A DNA stretch of 64,000 nt, taken from Polyangiaceae bacterium. GTDB taxonomy: Bacteria; Myxococcota_A; Polyangia; Polyangiales; Polyangiaceae. This document shows, one piece after another, positions 35,782-44,981 of the stretch. Location: contig JAWKRG010000005.1 in assembly GCA_041389725.1 (NCBI GenBank), positions 434,001 to 498,000 on the forward strand. The letters are read 5' to 3'. The notes below the pieces were generated by a model that saw nothing but the letters and a program-made list of their open reading frames with translations, had not been told where the DNA came from and made no database searches. Within the stretch, counting starts at the first letter, position 1; each line of letters opens with the position of its first letter. The translations under genes were made by a program, and so were the position numbers.

Positions 35782-36722
35782 TCAATTCAGCACGGGCACA
35801 TTGGAGAACAAGGCTGCGTTGTTGCCGGCCATCAGCGCGCGGTGAACCCGAGCCTGCACCGCGTAGTCACCGGCGTTGACCGTCTTGTGGTTCGCGCGGT
35901 GATGTAAATCGTGGCCTTGCCGTTCTTGGCGAGTGCCTGCAGCATGTCCGTGGGCACCGATGCAGCTTGAGATGCGGCAGGGAATTCGCAGCGTAGCGAG
36001 ACGCTCGCCTGGGCAGGAGCCGAAGCGAGGCCAAAGATCTGCACGACCACCGGATCGGCTCCACCGTTTGCCCAAGTGATTTGATAGGGCTTCGTGCGAT
36101 CCACGCTTGCCGCTTGGCTGGTCGACGTCGTCAGCGCCACCGATGCTGGCATCTTCTGCGTCGCTTTGAACGCCGGAACGACATCGCCGGGTGCAGAGAT
36201 CTCGATCTCGTCGCCACTGCTCGCAAACGGTGGTGACACGGTCTGCGGCGCAAGCACGTAGCCGGTGTCAGCTTGGAAAGGTAGCGCTGACAGCGCCTGG
36301 CCGGTCGTTGCGTTGCGGAAGGTGATGTCACCGGCACCGACGATGGTCCCGGTAGGAACGGTGTCGGTGCACACGTCCAGGGTGCAGTTGCCGTTCGTCA
36401 CCCGCGTGCAGTCGGGCGGTACCTCCGGTCCGAAGCGAGCTTGCAACGCTAGTTGTGAGCTGTTGCCCGACACGGCGTCGTACTGATAGAGCTCGACGAT
36501 GCCGCTCTGGGTCGGAGGTGGCCCGTCCGTGCCCGCATCTTGCGCGCCGGCGCCGGCGGCGCCGCTCTGCGCTCCGCTTCCGCCGCCACCGCTTTGTCCG
36601 CCGCTTCCACCTGAGCCACTGCCTTCGTGAGTGGCGCGGCTGCTGCAGGCAAAGGCGGCAGCGCAAAGCAGGGTGGCTGCGATGGTCAACCTTCGGCTGG
36701 TGGACAGGAGTGAACTCATCAT
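35782..36722 (-). CDS. Gly-linker lipoprotein with a 3' frameshift
   Basis: The product has a lipobox (AFAC), a Gly/Ser/Ala linker (about 34-62) and a 220-residue beta-rich domain. The annotated frame stops at 35832 after a tail of poor quality (TTRRSTPVTTRCRLGF). A shift of one base near 35890-35900, within a GCGCG run, restores ANHKTVNAGDYAVQARVHRA and ends at 35782; the remnant at 31498 has this same C terminus. So the gene is either recently frameshifted by about 17 codons or contains a sequence error. Function unknown. Confidence 0.75.
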
Positions 36723-36816
36723 AGCGACGAGTCTACCATCCCATCCTCCAGAGCGCGCGCGTCCGAGCGCACGAGCTGTAGTCGAGTGCTTCCAGCGTGA
36801 CGGTTAGTCTTGAACC

Positions 36817-38289
36817 ATGGCCCGTCGAGCATCGACCGCAGAATCGCAAAGTCGTCATGAGCAAACGTTGGGCCGCGCGCGGCTCGTGGTCCTGGCATTG
36901 CTCTCGATGGCTGCGCCAAGCTGCGGCGGTGACGACGCCGCGACCGAAGCCGAGCGCCCTGCTGGTAGCGGAACCGGTGGAAGTGCCGGGCAAGGCGGGA
37001 CGGGCGGTTCCGCGGGCGCGGCAGCTGGCGGCGGCAACGCAGGGAGCGGAACTGGCGGCGGCACGGCGGTCGGCGCCGCGGACTTCGTCCCGCTGCATCC
37101 CTACCGCGCCCTCGACACGCGTGGCTCGGCGATGCCGTCGAGCGGCGCGCCCGCATGTGTGACGCTTGCGGGCACAGGTCCGATCCCCGCGGACGCGAAG
37201 GCGGTGCTGGTGAACATCGCGGCCGTCACGCCGACTGGTGCCGGCCACTTCGTCGCGTACCCCGAAGGCAGTGCCGAGCCGAGCACCTCCACGGTCAACT
37301 ACGCGAGTGCCAACGTTGCCAATGGGGCCATCGTCGACTTGGGCGCCAGCGGTGCGATCTGCGTCGTCCCCAAACAGGGACAGGCGCACGCCATCGTGGA
37401 CGTGTCCGGCTACTTCACGGCGAACTCGAGCTACCGCGCCATCACCCCGAGTCGAGTCGTCGATACGCGCACGGGCGCCATCCAGAGTGCAGGTGACGCG
37501 CACTGCGTCAACGTTGCGGGTGTAGGGGACGTCGCCGCCGACGCCGCTGCCGTCATCGTCAACATCGCAGCTGTGAATGCGCCGAGTGCGGGTCACTTGC
37601 GCGTGCACCCCGATGGATCGCCCGCCACCGACACATCGACCCTGAACTTCGCCGCTGGGCAAACCATCGCCAATGGTGCAGTCGTGCCCGTGGGCACCGA
37701 CGGCCGCGTCTGCGTGACGATGGCTCCCACCTCGACCCACTACGTGCTGGACGTCACGGGCTTTCTCGCGGCTTCCACCAAGTTGCAGCCCTTGACGCCC
37801 ACGCGACGCCTGGACACCCGGAAGACTGGACGACTCGAAGCAGGATCGATCACCTGCTTGACCCTCGCTGACTCGGATCTGCCGGCGAATGCCCGGGGGG
37901 CGCTGCTCAACCTCACTGCCATCCAGCCCTCGGCAGCGGGTTTCGCCGTCGTCTATCCCGAGGGACACATCAAGCCGACCACCTCCACCATCAACTTCGC
38001 AGCGGGCGCGGTGGTCGCCAACAACGCCATCGTGCAGCCCGGAGACGGCGGTCGCGTCTGCATCCACACCAGCGCTGCGACGGATCTGGTGCTCGACGTG
38101 TCTGGCTTCTTTGCGTCGACAAGCAGCGATCTCCCCTGCGCGAGTGTGAGCTGCGGCACTCCCCCACCACCGGTATGCTCCGGCGGAACAGAGCTGATCA
38201 CCCACGCCGCGACGGGCGTCTGCAAACTCGGCACCTGCATCTACGAAGAGAGCGCAAAGGCCTGCACGTGCAGCGGCAACGCCTGTTGA
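36817..38289 (+). CDS. secreted protein with three tandem beta-repeat domains (short paralogue)
   Basis: The 490-aa product has a signal peptide with lipobox APSC (Cys36), a Gly linker (48-88) and three tandem domains of about 117 residues with PYRALDTR, NIAAVTP, STVNY..ANVANGAIV and DVSGYF motifs. It is a clear paralogue of the protein at 28278, including the Cys-rich bridge (CASVSCGTPPPPVCSGG). It stops right after that bridge (CTCSGNAC), so the 270-residue C-terminal module of the longer paralogue is absent. Confidence 0.87.
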   Translation: MARRASTAESQSRHEQTLGRARLVVLALLSMAAPSCGGDDAATEAERPAGSGTGGSAGQGGTGGSAGAAAGGGNAGSGTGGGTAVGAADFVPLHPYRALDTRGSAMPSSGAPACVTLAGTGPIPADAKAVLVNIAAVTPTGAGHFVAYPEGSAEPSTSTVNYASANVANGAIVDLGASGAICVVPKQGQAHAIVDVSGYFTANSSYRAITPSRVVDTRTGAIQSAGDAHCVNVAGVGDVAADAAAVIVNIAAVNAPSAGHLRVHPDGSPATDTSTLNFAAGQTIANGAVVPVGTDGRVCVTMAPTSTHYVLDVTGFLAASTKLQPLTPTRRLDTRKTGRLEAGSITCLTLADSDLPANARGALLNLTAIQPSAAGFAVVYPEGHIKPTTSTINFAAGAVVANNAIVQPGDGGRVCIHTSAATDLVLDVSGFFASTSSDLPCASVSCGTPPPPVCSGGTELITHAATGVCKLGTCIYEESAKACTCSGNAC

Positions 38290-38316
38290 CGCGCGCTCCG
38301 TAGCGCGGCGCACTAG

Positions 38317-39138
38317 CTAGAACGCCACACCGAAGCCGAGCATGCCGCCAGTGCGCGTTGGAATGGCTGCGGCACTGATCTGCGGCGGGACGGATCGCGC
38401 GGGCGCACGCAAGCGTACGAGCTGCGATCGTGACTTTCGTCGCGCGCGGAGTCTCTCGGGGTCTTCGGGTTCGAGCTTGAACTCGGGGCGGATGGAAGTG
38501 CCGAGCATGGTCAAGCCGACCGGCGTCGCGACCATGGCAGTGAGCAAGAGCGGCTTCAGCAGGGAGCAGTCTTTTCCTTCGACGGTTTCTGTTTGGCACT
38601 CGTGGGGAGGCGTGAAGAGAAAGGCGACTGTGCCAACGAGTGCACCGATGCCGATCACGCTCAGCGCGACGCCGCCCCAGCGATGGAGTTCCGTGTCCGG
38701 GTCGAACTCGAGGGTCATGGCGCCATCCACCGTGATCTCGCGACTTCCGCTAACCGTGCCGGGGCCCGGATGGACCCAGAACTCGTACTTGCCTGGCGTC
38801 AGCTCGACGACGCAGCGCTCGTAGCATTGCGCCACACGCCGACCGCGGCGAAACACCGACACCTTGACGTCGCGTTCCGTCACCATGATCCCCACTGGCA
38901 CCGTGCAAGCGCTCGGTCCCGCGGGTGCAATTGGCAAACTGCGACCGACTGGCGCCTCGGCGACCGGATGCTCAGCGACTGGATGCTCAGCGACTGGATA
39001 GCGCGCGCCCGGCGGACGTGGAGGCGGCGTCGCGACCGTCTGCGCGAATGCAGATCCGGCAACGAGAATCGACGCCGCAGTCCATCCGACGTGCTTGAAC
39101 CGAACCACGACGTGCCTCAAGAGCAAGCGTCGTTCCAC
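38317..39138 (-). CDS. PEGA-like membrane protein
   Basis: The 273-aa product starts at GTG 39138; GTG 39108 is an alternative. After a signal peptide ending GSAFAQ, a Pro-rich stretch holds short repeats (YPVAEHPVAEHPVAEAPVG, from an 18-bp tandem repeat near 38958-38998). A PEGA-like beta domain (about 80-145, VKVSVFRRGRRVAQC ... TPGKYEFWV) and two membrane helices around a loop with two Cys (HECQT...KDCS) follow. It shares the helix-Cys loop-helix layout of the two kinase-linked proteins but has no adjacent kinase. Confidence 0.8.
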   Translation of the reverse strand: MERRLLLRHVVVRFKHVGWTAASILVAGSAFAQTVATPPPRPPGARYPVAEHPVAEHPVAEAPVGRSLPIAPAGPSACTVPVGIMVTERDVKVSVFRRGRRVAQCYERCVVELTPGKYEFWVHPGPGTVSGSREITVDGAMTLEFDPDTELHRWGGVALSVIGIGALVGTVAFLFTPPHECQTETVEGKDCSLLKPLLLTAMVATPVGLTMLGTSIRPEFKLEPEDPERLRARRKSRSQLVRLRAPARSVPPQISAAAIPTRTGGMLGFGVAF

Positions 39139-39444
39139 GTCCCCTTTGTGCTATGCCGCGCGGATTTTCCGCGTCGTCCAGCATCCTCACGCACCGCGCC
39201 ACAGTCAAAGTGTGGTCAACGCGAGACAGACACCGACGCAAACTAGCGTCGGTCGATTGCCCGCTCGGGTGCACGCCTTCTTGGTGGCAAGGATGGGACC
39301 TTCGTTCGCGCACGAGGCGTTCAGCTCCCGGCGGCACAAAGCGCGCAGCTTTCTCCGAGCGCGCTCCAGGCGAACAAGGTTTCAGCCCGCGCCGATGCAT
39401 GAGCGCTCTGCTTTCGCCGGGAGGGCCCCAGGGCGAACAGTGCT
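39139..39444. other. intergenic region with imperfect repeats
   Basis: No supported gene is seen. On the minus strand the last bases of the TetR gene with its TGA stop (39430-39457) recur about 62 bp downstream (39368-39394) with roughly five mismatches, followed by further similar sequence (GAGCGCGCT, CTTTCTCCG). The remaining bases toward 39139 show no recognisable signal. Confidence 0.5.
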
Positions 39445-40245
39445 TCAGCCCTCGCCGAACACGTAGCGGTACATCATGTCCGCCAGGGCGAGACGCAGTG
39501 CCTGCCCGTGGCTGCTCGGGCGCGTGGTGCCGCCGTCGCGGATGGTCGCCATGGCCACCTCTTGCGATGCGATCTGAATCACTTCCGCGGCCGCCGAGGG
39601 ATCGGGGATGCGCTCGCGAGTCGTCACTTGCTCCAATAGCAGCGCGAGGAGCTCGCGACTCCGCGCCTCGAAGTCGATACGGATCTGCTCGATCTCCGGA
39701 TCTCGTAACGAAAGCGCCAAGAACACGCGCTGCAGGCGCGGATTGATCGCAGTGTTGGCGAACAACACGTCGATCACGTGGTTGACGGCAGCGCGGCGGT
39801 CTTTCGGCGTGCGGGTCGCACCAAAGACTTCCGGCGTGAGGTTGCTCATCACGCTGTCAAAGGAGTCGCTCAAGTACGCTTCGATCAGCTCGATGAAGGC
39901 TTGCCGCTTGTCCGAGAAGTAGCGGTAGAACGTGCCGACGCTGACGCCCGCGCGGGCAGCGATGTCCGGTGTCTGGGCGTCGTCGAAGCCGAGCTCCGCG
40001 AACACCTCTGCCGCCGCCGCCAAGAGCGCCGCATGGGTTTCCCGCGCCCGGGTCTGGGTGAACTCGCGGGTGCTCCTGCGCGTCTCGCCGCCTTCACGAA
40101 CCCCGTGGCTCGCGTCACTGCTCTCGCCGCTCCCGCCGCCGTTCGCATTTTCGCCGCTCCTACCGCCGCTGGCGCCAGCGCTTCCTCGCCGCACGCTCTC
40201 CGGCGCGGGCGGCGCTTCGGAGAGCGCTTTCACGGACTTGCCCAT
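39445..40245 (-). CDS. TetR-family transcriptional regulator
   Basis: The 266-aa product has an N-terminal disordered Gly/Ser/Glu-rich extension of about 60 residues, unusual for the family, then the TetR helix-turn-helix (about 68-115: LLAAAAEVFAELGFDDAQTPDIAARAGVSVGTFYRYF) split into its standard helices, and a helical ligand-binding domain. A GAAGGG ribosome-binding site precedes the ATG. It is divergent from the ferritin-like gene across a 126-bp gap that holds two strong inverted repeats, so it very likely represses that gene and itself. Confidence 0.92.
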   Translation of the reverse strand: MGKSVKALSEAPPAPESVRRGSAGASGGRSGENANGGGSGESSDASHGVREGGETRRSTREFTQTRARETHAALLAAAAEVFAELGFDDAQTPDIAARAGVSVGTFYRYFSDKRQAFIELIEAYLSDSFDSVMSNLTPEVFGATRTPKDRRAAVNHVIDVLFANTAINPRLQRVFLALSLRDPEIEQIRIDFEARSRELLALLLEQVTTRERIPDPSAAAEVIQIASQEVAMATIRDGGTTRPSSHGQALRLALADMMYRYVFGEG

Positions 40246-40274
40246 GATTTCCCTTCATTTAGCATGGGTAGGAC

Positions 40275-40298
40275 AAAAGTGAAACAGGTTTCATTTTT
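40275..40298. promoter_or_regulatory. TetR operator candidate 1
   Basis: TGAAACAGGTTTCA (40280-40293) has perfect 6-bp arms around AG and sits inside an A/T-rich surround (AAAA ... TTTT) that extends the symmetry to about 24 bp. It is close to the TetR start codon, fitting autoregulation. Confidence 0.7.
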
Positions 40299-40302
40299 AC
40301 GC

Positions 40303-40349
40303 TTGACCCAAGTCACCTCGAGATCAAAACTGAATTCGGTTTCAGTTTT
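40303..40349 (+). promoter_or_regulatory. promoter candidate with TetR operator 2
   Basis: TTGACC (40303-40308) is a good -35 hexamer; the 17-bp-spaced -10 position (40326-40331, AAAACT) is weak. A perfect 9-bp inverted repeat AAAACTGAA-N6-TTCAGTTTT (40326-40349) covers this -10 position. It shares the TGAA...TTTCA core with operator 1, centres 51 bp apart. Binding there would block the ferritin-like gene, whose GGAGG lies at 40360-40364. Confidence 0.65.
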
Positions 40350-40371
40350 CGGAATTTTCGGAGGAGCAGCC

Positions 40372-41424
40372 ATGGCCGAGCGCAACCGTGCCGTCGACGT
40401 CGAACAGATCGAAGCGTCCCTCAACATCTCTTTCAATTGGGGATACGAGAAGACGCGCCAAGACTTGCGCGAGCTTTACAGCAAAGCGAAGCGATCCCAG
40501 TGGGACTCCGACGAGCGTCTCGATTGGAGCGTCGATGTAGATCTGGAGAAGAACTACATCCCCGAGTTCATGCACCCGCTCTTCGGCTCGGAGCTCTTCG
40601 CCAAGCTCGACGAGAAGAAGCACAAGGAGCTGAACATCGAGATGCCCGCCTGGACGCAGTCACAGTTCCTCCACGGTGAGCAGGGAGCGCTGCTGGCCGC
40701 TGCGCAGCTCGTCAACTCCGTGCCCGACATCGAGAGCAAGCTCTACGCCGGCACGCAGGTGATGGACGAAGCGCGGCACGTGGAGGTGTTCGATCGCTAC
40801 CTCCACGAGAAACTCGAGAACTCCTACCCGATCAGCCCCCACCTGCGGAAGCTCCTCGATCTGATCCTGAAGGACAGCCGTTGGGACATGAAGCTGCTCG
40901 GCATGCAGATCATGGTGGAAGGCTTGGCCCTCGCCGCCTTCGGTGTCACCCGCAACAACGTGCTCGAACCCTTGCTCAAAGATCTGACCACCTACGTGCT
41001 TCAAGACGAAGCGCGCCACGTCGCCTACGGCGTGCTTTCCCTGCGCGACTACTACGCCGACGCCAGCGCCGCCGACGTGCAAGAGCGCGAAGACTTCGTC
41101 TACGAAGCCGCCGTGCTGATGCGCGACCGCTTCCTGTTCCAAGAAGTGTGGGAAAAGACCGGCCTGCCCGTCAAAGAATGCATGGAGATCACCCTCAATA
41201 ACGAGGGCCAGCGCCAGTTCCGCCAACTCCTGTTCGCCAAGATCGTCCCCGCGGTCAAACGCATCGGTCTGCTCTCGGACCGCCAGCGCGCACGCTTCCA
41301 AGACCTCGGCATCCTCCAGTACGAAGACTGGGAGGACCCCTTCGAGGAGCTGAACAAAGCCGACGCCGAGTTCCAAGCCGAACAACGCGCCCGACAATCC
41401 GAAGCCGCCCCCGCCGCCGAATAG
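40372..41424 (+). CDS. ferritin-like diiron protein
   Basis: The 350-aa product starts at ATG 40372 after a GGAGG site. It has two Glu-x-x-His motifs in matching DEARH contexts (about residues 143-147 and 217-221) plus Glu in LHGEQGALLAA and MVEGLAL, the ligand set of a carboxylate-bridged diiron four-helix bundle, as in ferritin-like or AurF-type oxygenases. The substrate is unknown. It is divergent from the TetR gene and probably induced by its ligand. The tail is Glu/Ala-rich. Confidence 0.87.
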   Translation: MAERNRAVDVEQIEASLNISFNWGYEKTRQDLRELYSKAKRSQWDSDERLDWSVDVDLEKNYIPEFMHPLFGSELFAKLDEKKHKELNIEMPAWTQSQFLHGEQGALLAAAQLVNSVPDIESKLYAGTQVMDEARHVEVFDRYLHEKLENSYPISPHLRKLLDLILKDSRWDMKLLGMQIMVEGLALAAFGVTRNNVLEPLLKDLTTYVLQDEARHVAYGVLSLRDYYADASAADVQEREDFVYEAAVLMRDRFLFQEVWEKTGLPVKECMEITLNNEGQRQFRQLLFAKIVPAVKRIGLLSDRQRARFQDLGILQYEDWEDPFEELNKADAEFQAEQRARQSEAAPAAE

Positions 41425-41787
41425 CCCCGCGCACTGGGAATAGCGCCGCGAATCGCAAATAGCGCCGCGCGAGGCAAGGCAGCGCGCGCATTGCGATAGC
41501 GCCGCGCGAGGCAAGGCAGCGCGCGTATTGCGATTGCGGCGCGCGCAGGTAGCGCGCGTGTTGCGATAGCGCATTCCTCCGCCAAGCTAGCGTTCTTGGG
41601 TTTGTAGGATCCTCCCAGAAACGTGGCGCGACTCCCGTCGCACCACCGCGCGAGCGCAGCCGCGCCCCACGGCAGCCCCCCCTCCACCGCGCCGGTCACC
41701 CCTGCCACCACCGACGCAAATGAGCGGCGCGCTCGGCACGATCCGCGGCCGGTGGAACACGCGGCGTGGGGCGGTGTCAGAGGCGGA
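41425..41787. other. intergenic region with GC-rich tandem repeats
   Basis: Besides the 37-bp array at 41459-41565, this 363-bp gap has no supported gene. The frame open upstream of 41788 (Pro/Ala/His-rich) has no ribosome-binding site or signal peptide. The first 35 bp after the ferritin-like stop contain extra copies of the motif AATAGC[GC]CCGCG. Confidence 0.5.
41459..41565. repeat. 37-bp tandem repeat, about 3 copies
   Basis: Units at 41459-41495 and 41496-41532 are identical except for one C/T change; a shorter third unit (41533-41565) has lost four bases. All end in ATTGCG or GTTGCG. The array begins near the ferritin-like stop codon and contains repeated ATAGCGCCGCG cores. Confidence 0.85.
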
Positions 41788-44700
41788 ATGCGACCTCTTT
41801 CGGCCCGCCTCCTCGCGACGAGCGCGGCGGTCGCCTTATGCGGCTGCATGTCAGCGCCGAAGGCGACGCGTCTGCCCGAATTTGCGCGCGCGGCTCCTCC
41901 ACCGCCGGTCGTGACTTCCACCGCTCATGGCCCCGCAGCGCTACCCAGTCTCATCGGTCCTGACATCCTTGCGGAGCTCGCTCCGGAGCCGCCACGCCCG
42001 TGGCGAGGGCTCGGGCGCATGGGCGCCCGCATCCCGGGAACGTCGGACCATGAACCGCAAGGTGTCCGTCTGGCGCGCCATGACGTGCGCGTCACCATCC
42101 ACGACGGCTTCGCTCGTACCGAGGTCGACGAGGAATTCCACAACGACACCGACCGTGTGCTCGAAGGCGTGCTCGAGTTTCCGATCCCGCGCGGCGCCAG
42201 CGTGTCGCGCATGGCTCTCTGGGTCGGGCCGCGCCTGGTCGAGGCCGAGATGGTCGAACGTTCGCGAGGTTCGAGCGTGTTTCGCGGCATCGTGGACGAA
42301 ACGGTGCGACCCCGCGATCCGGCGCTGCTCGAAAAGACGTCGAACGCGGCCCTGACCCTCCGAGTCTTTCCGATCGCGGCGTACTCGAGTCGCCGCGTGA
42401 CGTTCAGCTACGACGAACCTCTTGTCGCGACGGCGACGGGCTTTCGCTACGTGTACCCGCTCTCCGCAGGTGAGAACTCGAGCATCTCGATCAATCGCTT
42501 CACGATTGACGTCAGCGTGCGAGAAGCCGGACAGGCGCCGGAGCGAGTGACCACCAACTGGGATGGGGGGATCGAGAAGACCGCGCACGATTCGACAAAG
42601 CTGAGCGCCGCGGTCGCCCAGTTGCTGCCCGTGCGCGACTTCGTGGTCGAGTATCCGAAAGCGTCGAGCGCGGCGCTTGCTGTCTCGCACTACCGCCCCA
42701 AGCTCAAGAAGGGCTCAGGGCAGCACGTCCCGTTCCGAGCGAGCGAGCGGCACGAGCCCCATCTGGCGGTGGCCGCCAAAGACGGGACCAGCACGTACTT
42801 CGCGGTCCGCGTTCCCATTGCGGAAGCGCTAAAGGACGCTGCCGGCACGCCGACCCAGCGCATCGTCGTGATCGACAAGAGCGCGAGTCAGAGCAGTGCT
42901 TCGCTGCGCGAGACGGCTCGGGTTGCACTGGCGCTCGCGCGCGAAGCGCGGTTTGCTCTGTTTGCCTGTGACAGCGCTTGTGTGTCGTTCCCGGCTCGCG
43001 GTGTGGCCAGGCCAGAAGCAGCGACGCTCGCCCGCGCCAAGCACTGGCTGGACAATCTCGAGCCCAGCGGCGCTTCCGACGTCGAGGGCGCATGGCTCGC
43101 CGCACTTCGGCGTGCCGGTAGCGCAGCTCAGATCGTCTACTTCGGCGATGGTCAGCCGAGTGCCGGCGCGCTCGGGCTCGAGGCGATCGCGCGATCCATC
43201 GTCGCAGCGCGCTCCGGCGCGATCGATCTCGAATTCGTCGCTCAAGGTCCAACGGCGGACGAGAGCGTGCTCGAAGAGCTCGCGGCGCGCACGGGCGGCT
43301 CTGGGCGCACCCTGCGGGGGCCCGCGGCCTTCGCCGAACGCGCGACGGCACTTCGTGCAGCACTGTCGCGCCCGACGCTCAAAGACGTGCGCGCGGAGTT
43401 CGACGTGGCGGTGGATGGCGCCGTCGTGCGGCGCAGCACGTCGGACGCGGCGAGCGGTGACTTGCTCGTGATGGCGAAGACGGGCGGGAAACTGCCAAAT
43501 ACGATCGACGTCGTAGGGCGCGCAGGCGATCACACGCAGCGCGTGCGGTACGCACTGCACTGGCCAGCGAGATCCGAGCCCGGCAATCCACTGCTGCCGC
43601 GGCTGTGGGCAGAAGCAAGAATCGCGGGCCTCGAGCATGCGGCGGATCAGCAGAGCTTGACGGAAGCCGAACGCCTTTCGATGGAGCATCACGTCGTGTC
43701 GCGCGAAGCGTCGCTGATCGCCCTGGAGAACGACGCGATGTTCGAGGAGTTCGGCATCCGCCAGCGATCCCGACCGCCTGTCGCCAAGCGATCGCAGCGC
43801 GTGTCGCGCGTACACAAGGCGAGGCCGCCGAAGATTCGGATGGCGATGACCATGGTTTCTGGCCGTACTCCTCCGGAGACCATCCGACGCACCGTGCATC
43901 AGAGCTTCGGCCGCTTCCGCGCTTGCTATCACAAGGGCCTATTGCGCAACCCCAAGCTTTCCGGGCGCGTCACCGTGCGCTTCGTTATCGCGCGGGACGG
44001 CAGCGTTGCCGCAGCGATGGACGGCGGCAGCACGCTGGCCAATGCAGACGTGATCACGTGCATGGTGGACGCGTCGCGGAAGCTCGTGTTCACGAAGCCC
44101 GAGGGTGGGCCGATCACCGTCGACTATCCATTCGCGCTTTCGCCCGACACCGCGACTGCGGCGCATCGCGAAACCGGGCCCCAGATGCGCCGACGGCTGG
44201 GTTCAGGTCCACCGCGCATCGAGGTGCTCGCCGGTGACGACATCTGGATCTACCCGACTCCGCTGCGCAACGGAGAGGTGCTTGCCAGTGCAGCCGAAGC
44301 CGATACCCGAGGACAGCGCGAATGGCAGATTCGTGACTACCTTGCCCATGGACGCTTCGACGCAGCGCAACTTGCCGCCACACTGTGGGCCGCTGCCGAA
44401 CCCAAGAGCCGCCCCGCCCTCAGCGTGCTTGCCCAGACGTCCCTGCTTTCCGGCGACCGACCGCGGTTGCTCGCGGCAGCCGCTGGCAGTGTCGAACTCG
44501 ACCCACGAGATCCCGGCGCGCAGGAGTTCGCCGCGCGTGTGTTCACGCGAGCAGGCGAGCGCGCTCGCGCCTGTGGTCACTGGCGCGCCCTTGCTTCCCT
44601 GCCAATCCCCGACGCACTGACGCAGGCGAACGCGCGTACTTGTCTCGAGACGGACGGCATGCCGACCCTGCCCAGCCCGCGCGCGCAGTCTGAGATACAG

Positions 44701-44979
44701 GCGACGGTCCAGTGTGCGCGCGCTACGAGGCGTTGCCCGACGCTCGCGCTGATCGCCGACGACGGTAGCGTACGGACCGTGCTCGATTCTGGCCGCGATG
44801 ACGCTGTGTTCCTAGCGAGCCTCGGCGGCGCCACCTGGCGCCTGCTTCGAGTAGGTGGCGACTCCGACGCTCGCGGCACAGTGCGCGTCAGCGTCGCTGG
44901 CGAAAAGCGCACTTATCCCTTCGGCCCCGACAGCCCCCGAGCCGTCGTGACGCTACGCCACGAGCTTCTCATGCAATAG
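41788..44979 (+). CDS. VIT/VWA-type lipoprotein with AgmX/PglI C-terminal domain
   Basis: The ATG at 41788 gives a signal peptide with lipobox LCGC. The 1063-aa product has a VIT domain (about 75-215; VRVTIHDGFARTEVDEEF, VLEGVLEFPIP), a VWA-like domain (from about 350; RIVVIDKSASQSS, where the MIDAS DxSxS is altered to DKSAS), and an AgmX/PglI-type domain near residue 690-790 (IRRTVHQSFGRFRACYHKGL, GRVTVRFVIARDGSV). TPR-like helices follow. AgmX/PglI domains are linked to gliding and envelope complexes. Its stop lies 2 bp from the convergent antitoxin gene. Confidence 0.87.
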   Translation: MRPLSARLLATSAAVALCGCMSAPKATRLPEFARAAPPPPVVTSTAHGPAALPSLIGPDILAELAPEPPRPWRGLGRMGARIPGTSDHEPQGVRLARHDVRVTIHDGFARTEVDEEFHNDTDRVLEGVLEFPIPRGASVSRMALWVGPRLVEAEMVERSRGSSVFRGIVDETVRPRDPALLEKTSNAALTLRVFPIAAYSSRRVTFSYDEPLVATATGFRYVYPLSAGENSSISINRFTIDVSVREAGQAPERVTTNWDGGIEKTAHDSTKLSAAVAQLLPVRDFVVEYPKASSAALAVSHYRPKLKKGSGQHVPFRASERHEPHLAVAAKDGTSTYFAVRVPIAEALKDAAGTPTQRIVVIDKSASQSSASLRETARVALALAREARFALFACDSACVSFPARGVARPEAATLARAKHWLDNLEPSGASDVEGAWLAALRRAGSAAQIVYFGDGQPSAGALGLEAIARSIVAARSGAIDLEFVAQGPTADESVLEELAARTGGSGRTLRGPAAFAERATALRAALSRPTLKDVRAEFDVAVDGAVVRRSTSDAASGDLLVMAKTGGKLPNTIDVVGRAGDHTQRVRYALHWPARSEPGNPLLPRLWAEARIAGLEHAADQQSLTEAERLSMEHHVVSREASLIALENDAMFEEFGIRQRSRPPVAKRSQRVSRVHKARPPKIRMAMTMVSGRTPPETIRRTVHQSFGRFRACYHKGLLRNPKLSGRVTVRFVIARDGSVAAAMDGGSTLANADVITCMVDASRKLVFTKPEGGPITVDYPFALSPDTATAAHRETGPQMRRRLGSGPPRIEVLAGDDIWIYPTPLRNGEVLASAAEADTRGQREWQIRDYLAHGRFDAAQLAATLWAAAEPKSRPALSVLAQTSLLSGDRPRLLAAAAGSVELDPRDPGAQEFAARVFTRAGERARACGHWRALASLPIPDALTQANARTCLETDGMPTLPSPRAQSEIQATVQCARATRRCPTLALIADDGSVRTVLDSGRDDAVFLASLGGATWRLLRVGGDSDARGTVRVSVAGEKRTYPFGPDSPRAVVTLRHELLMQ

Positions 44980-44981
44980 AC

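Noticed and set aside
36733..38313. Minus-strand reading frame of 526 codons opposite the triple beta-repeat protein
   Set aside because: The plus strand encodes a recognisable secreted protein with paralogue; the reverse frame is Arg/Gly/Asp-rich shadow without domains.
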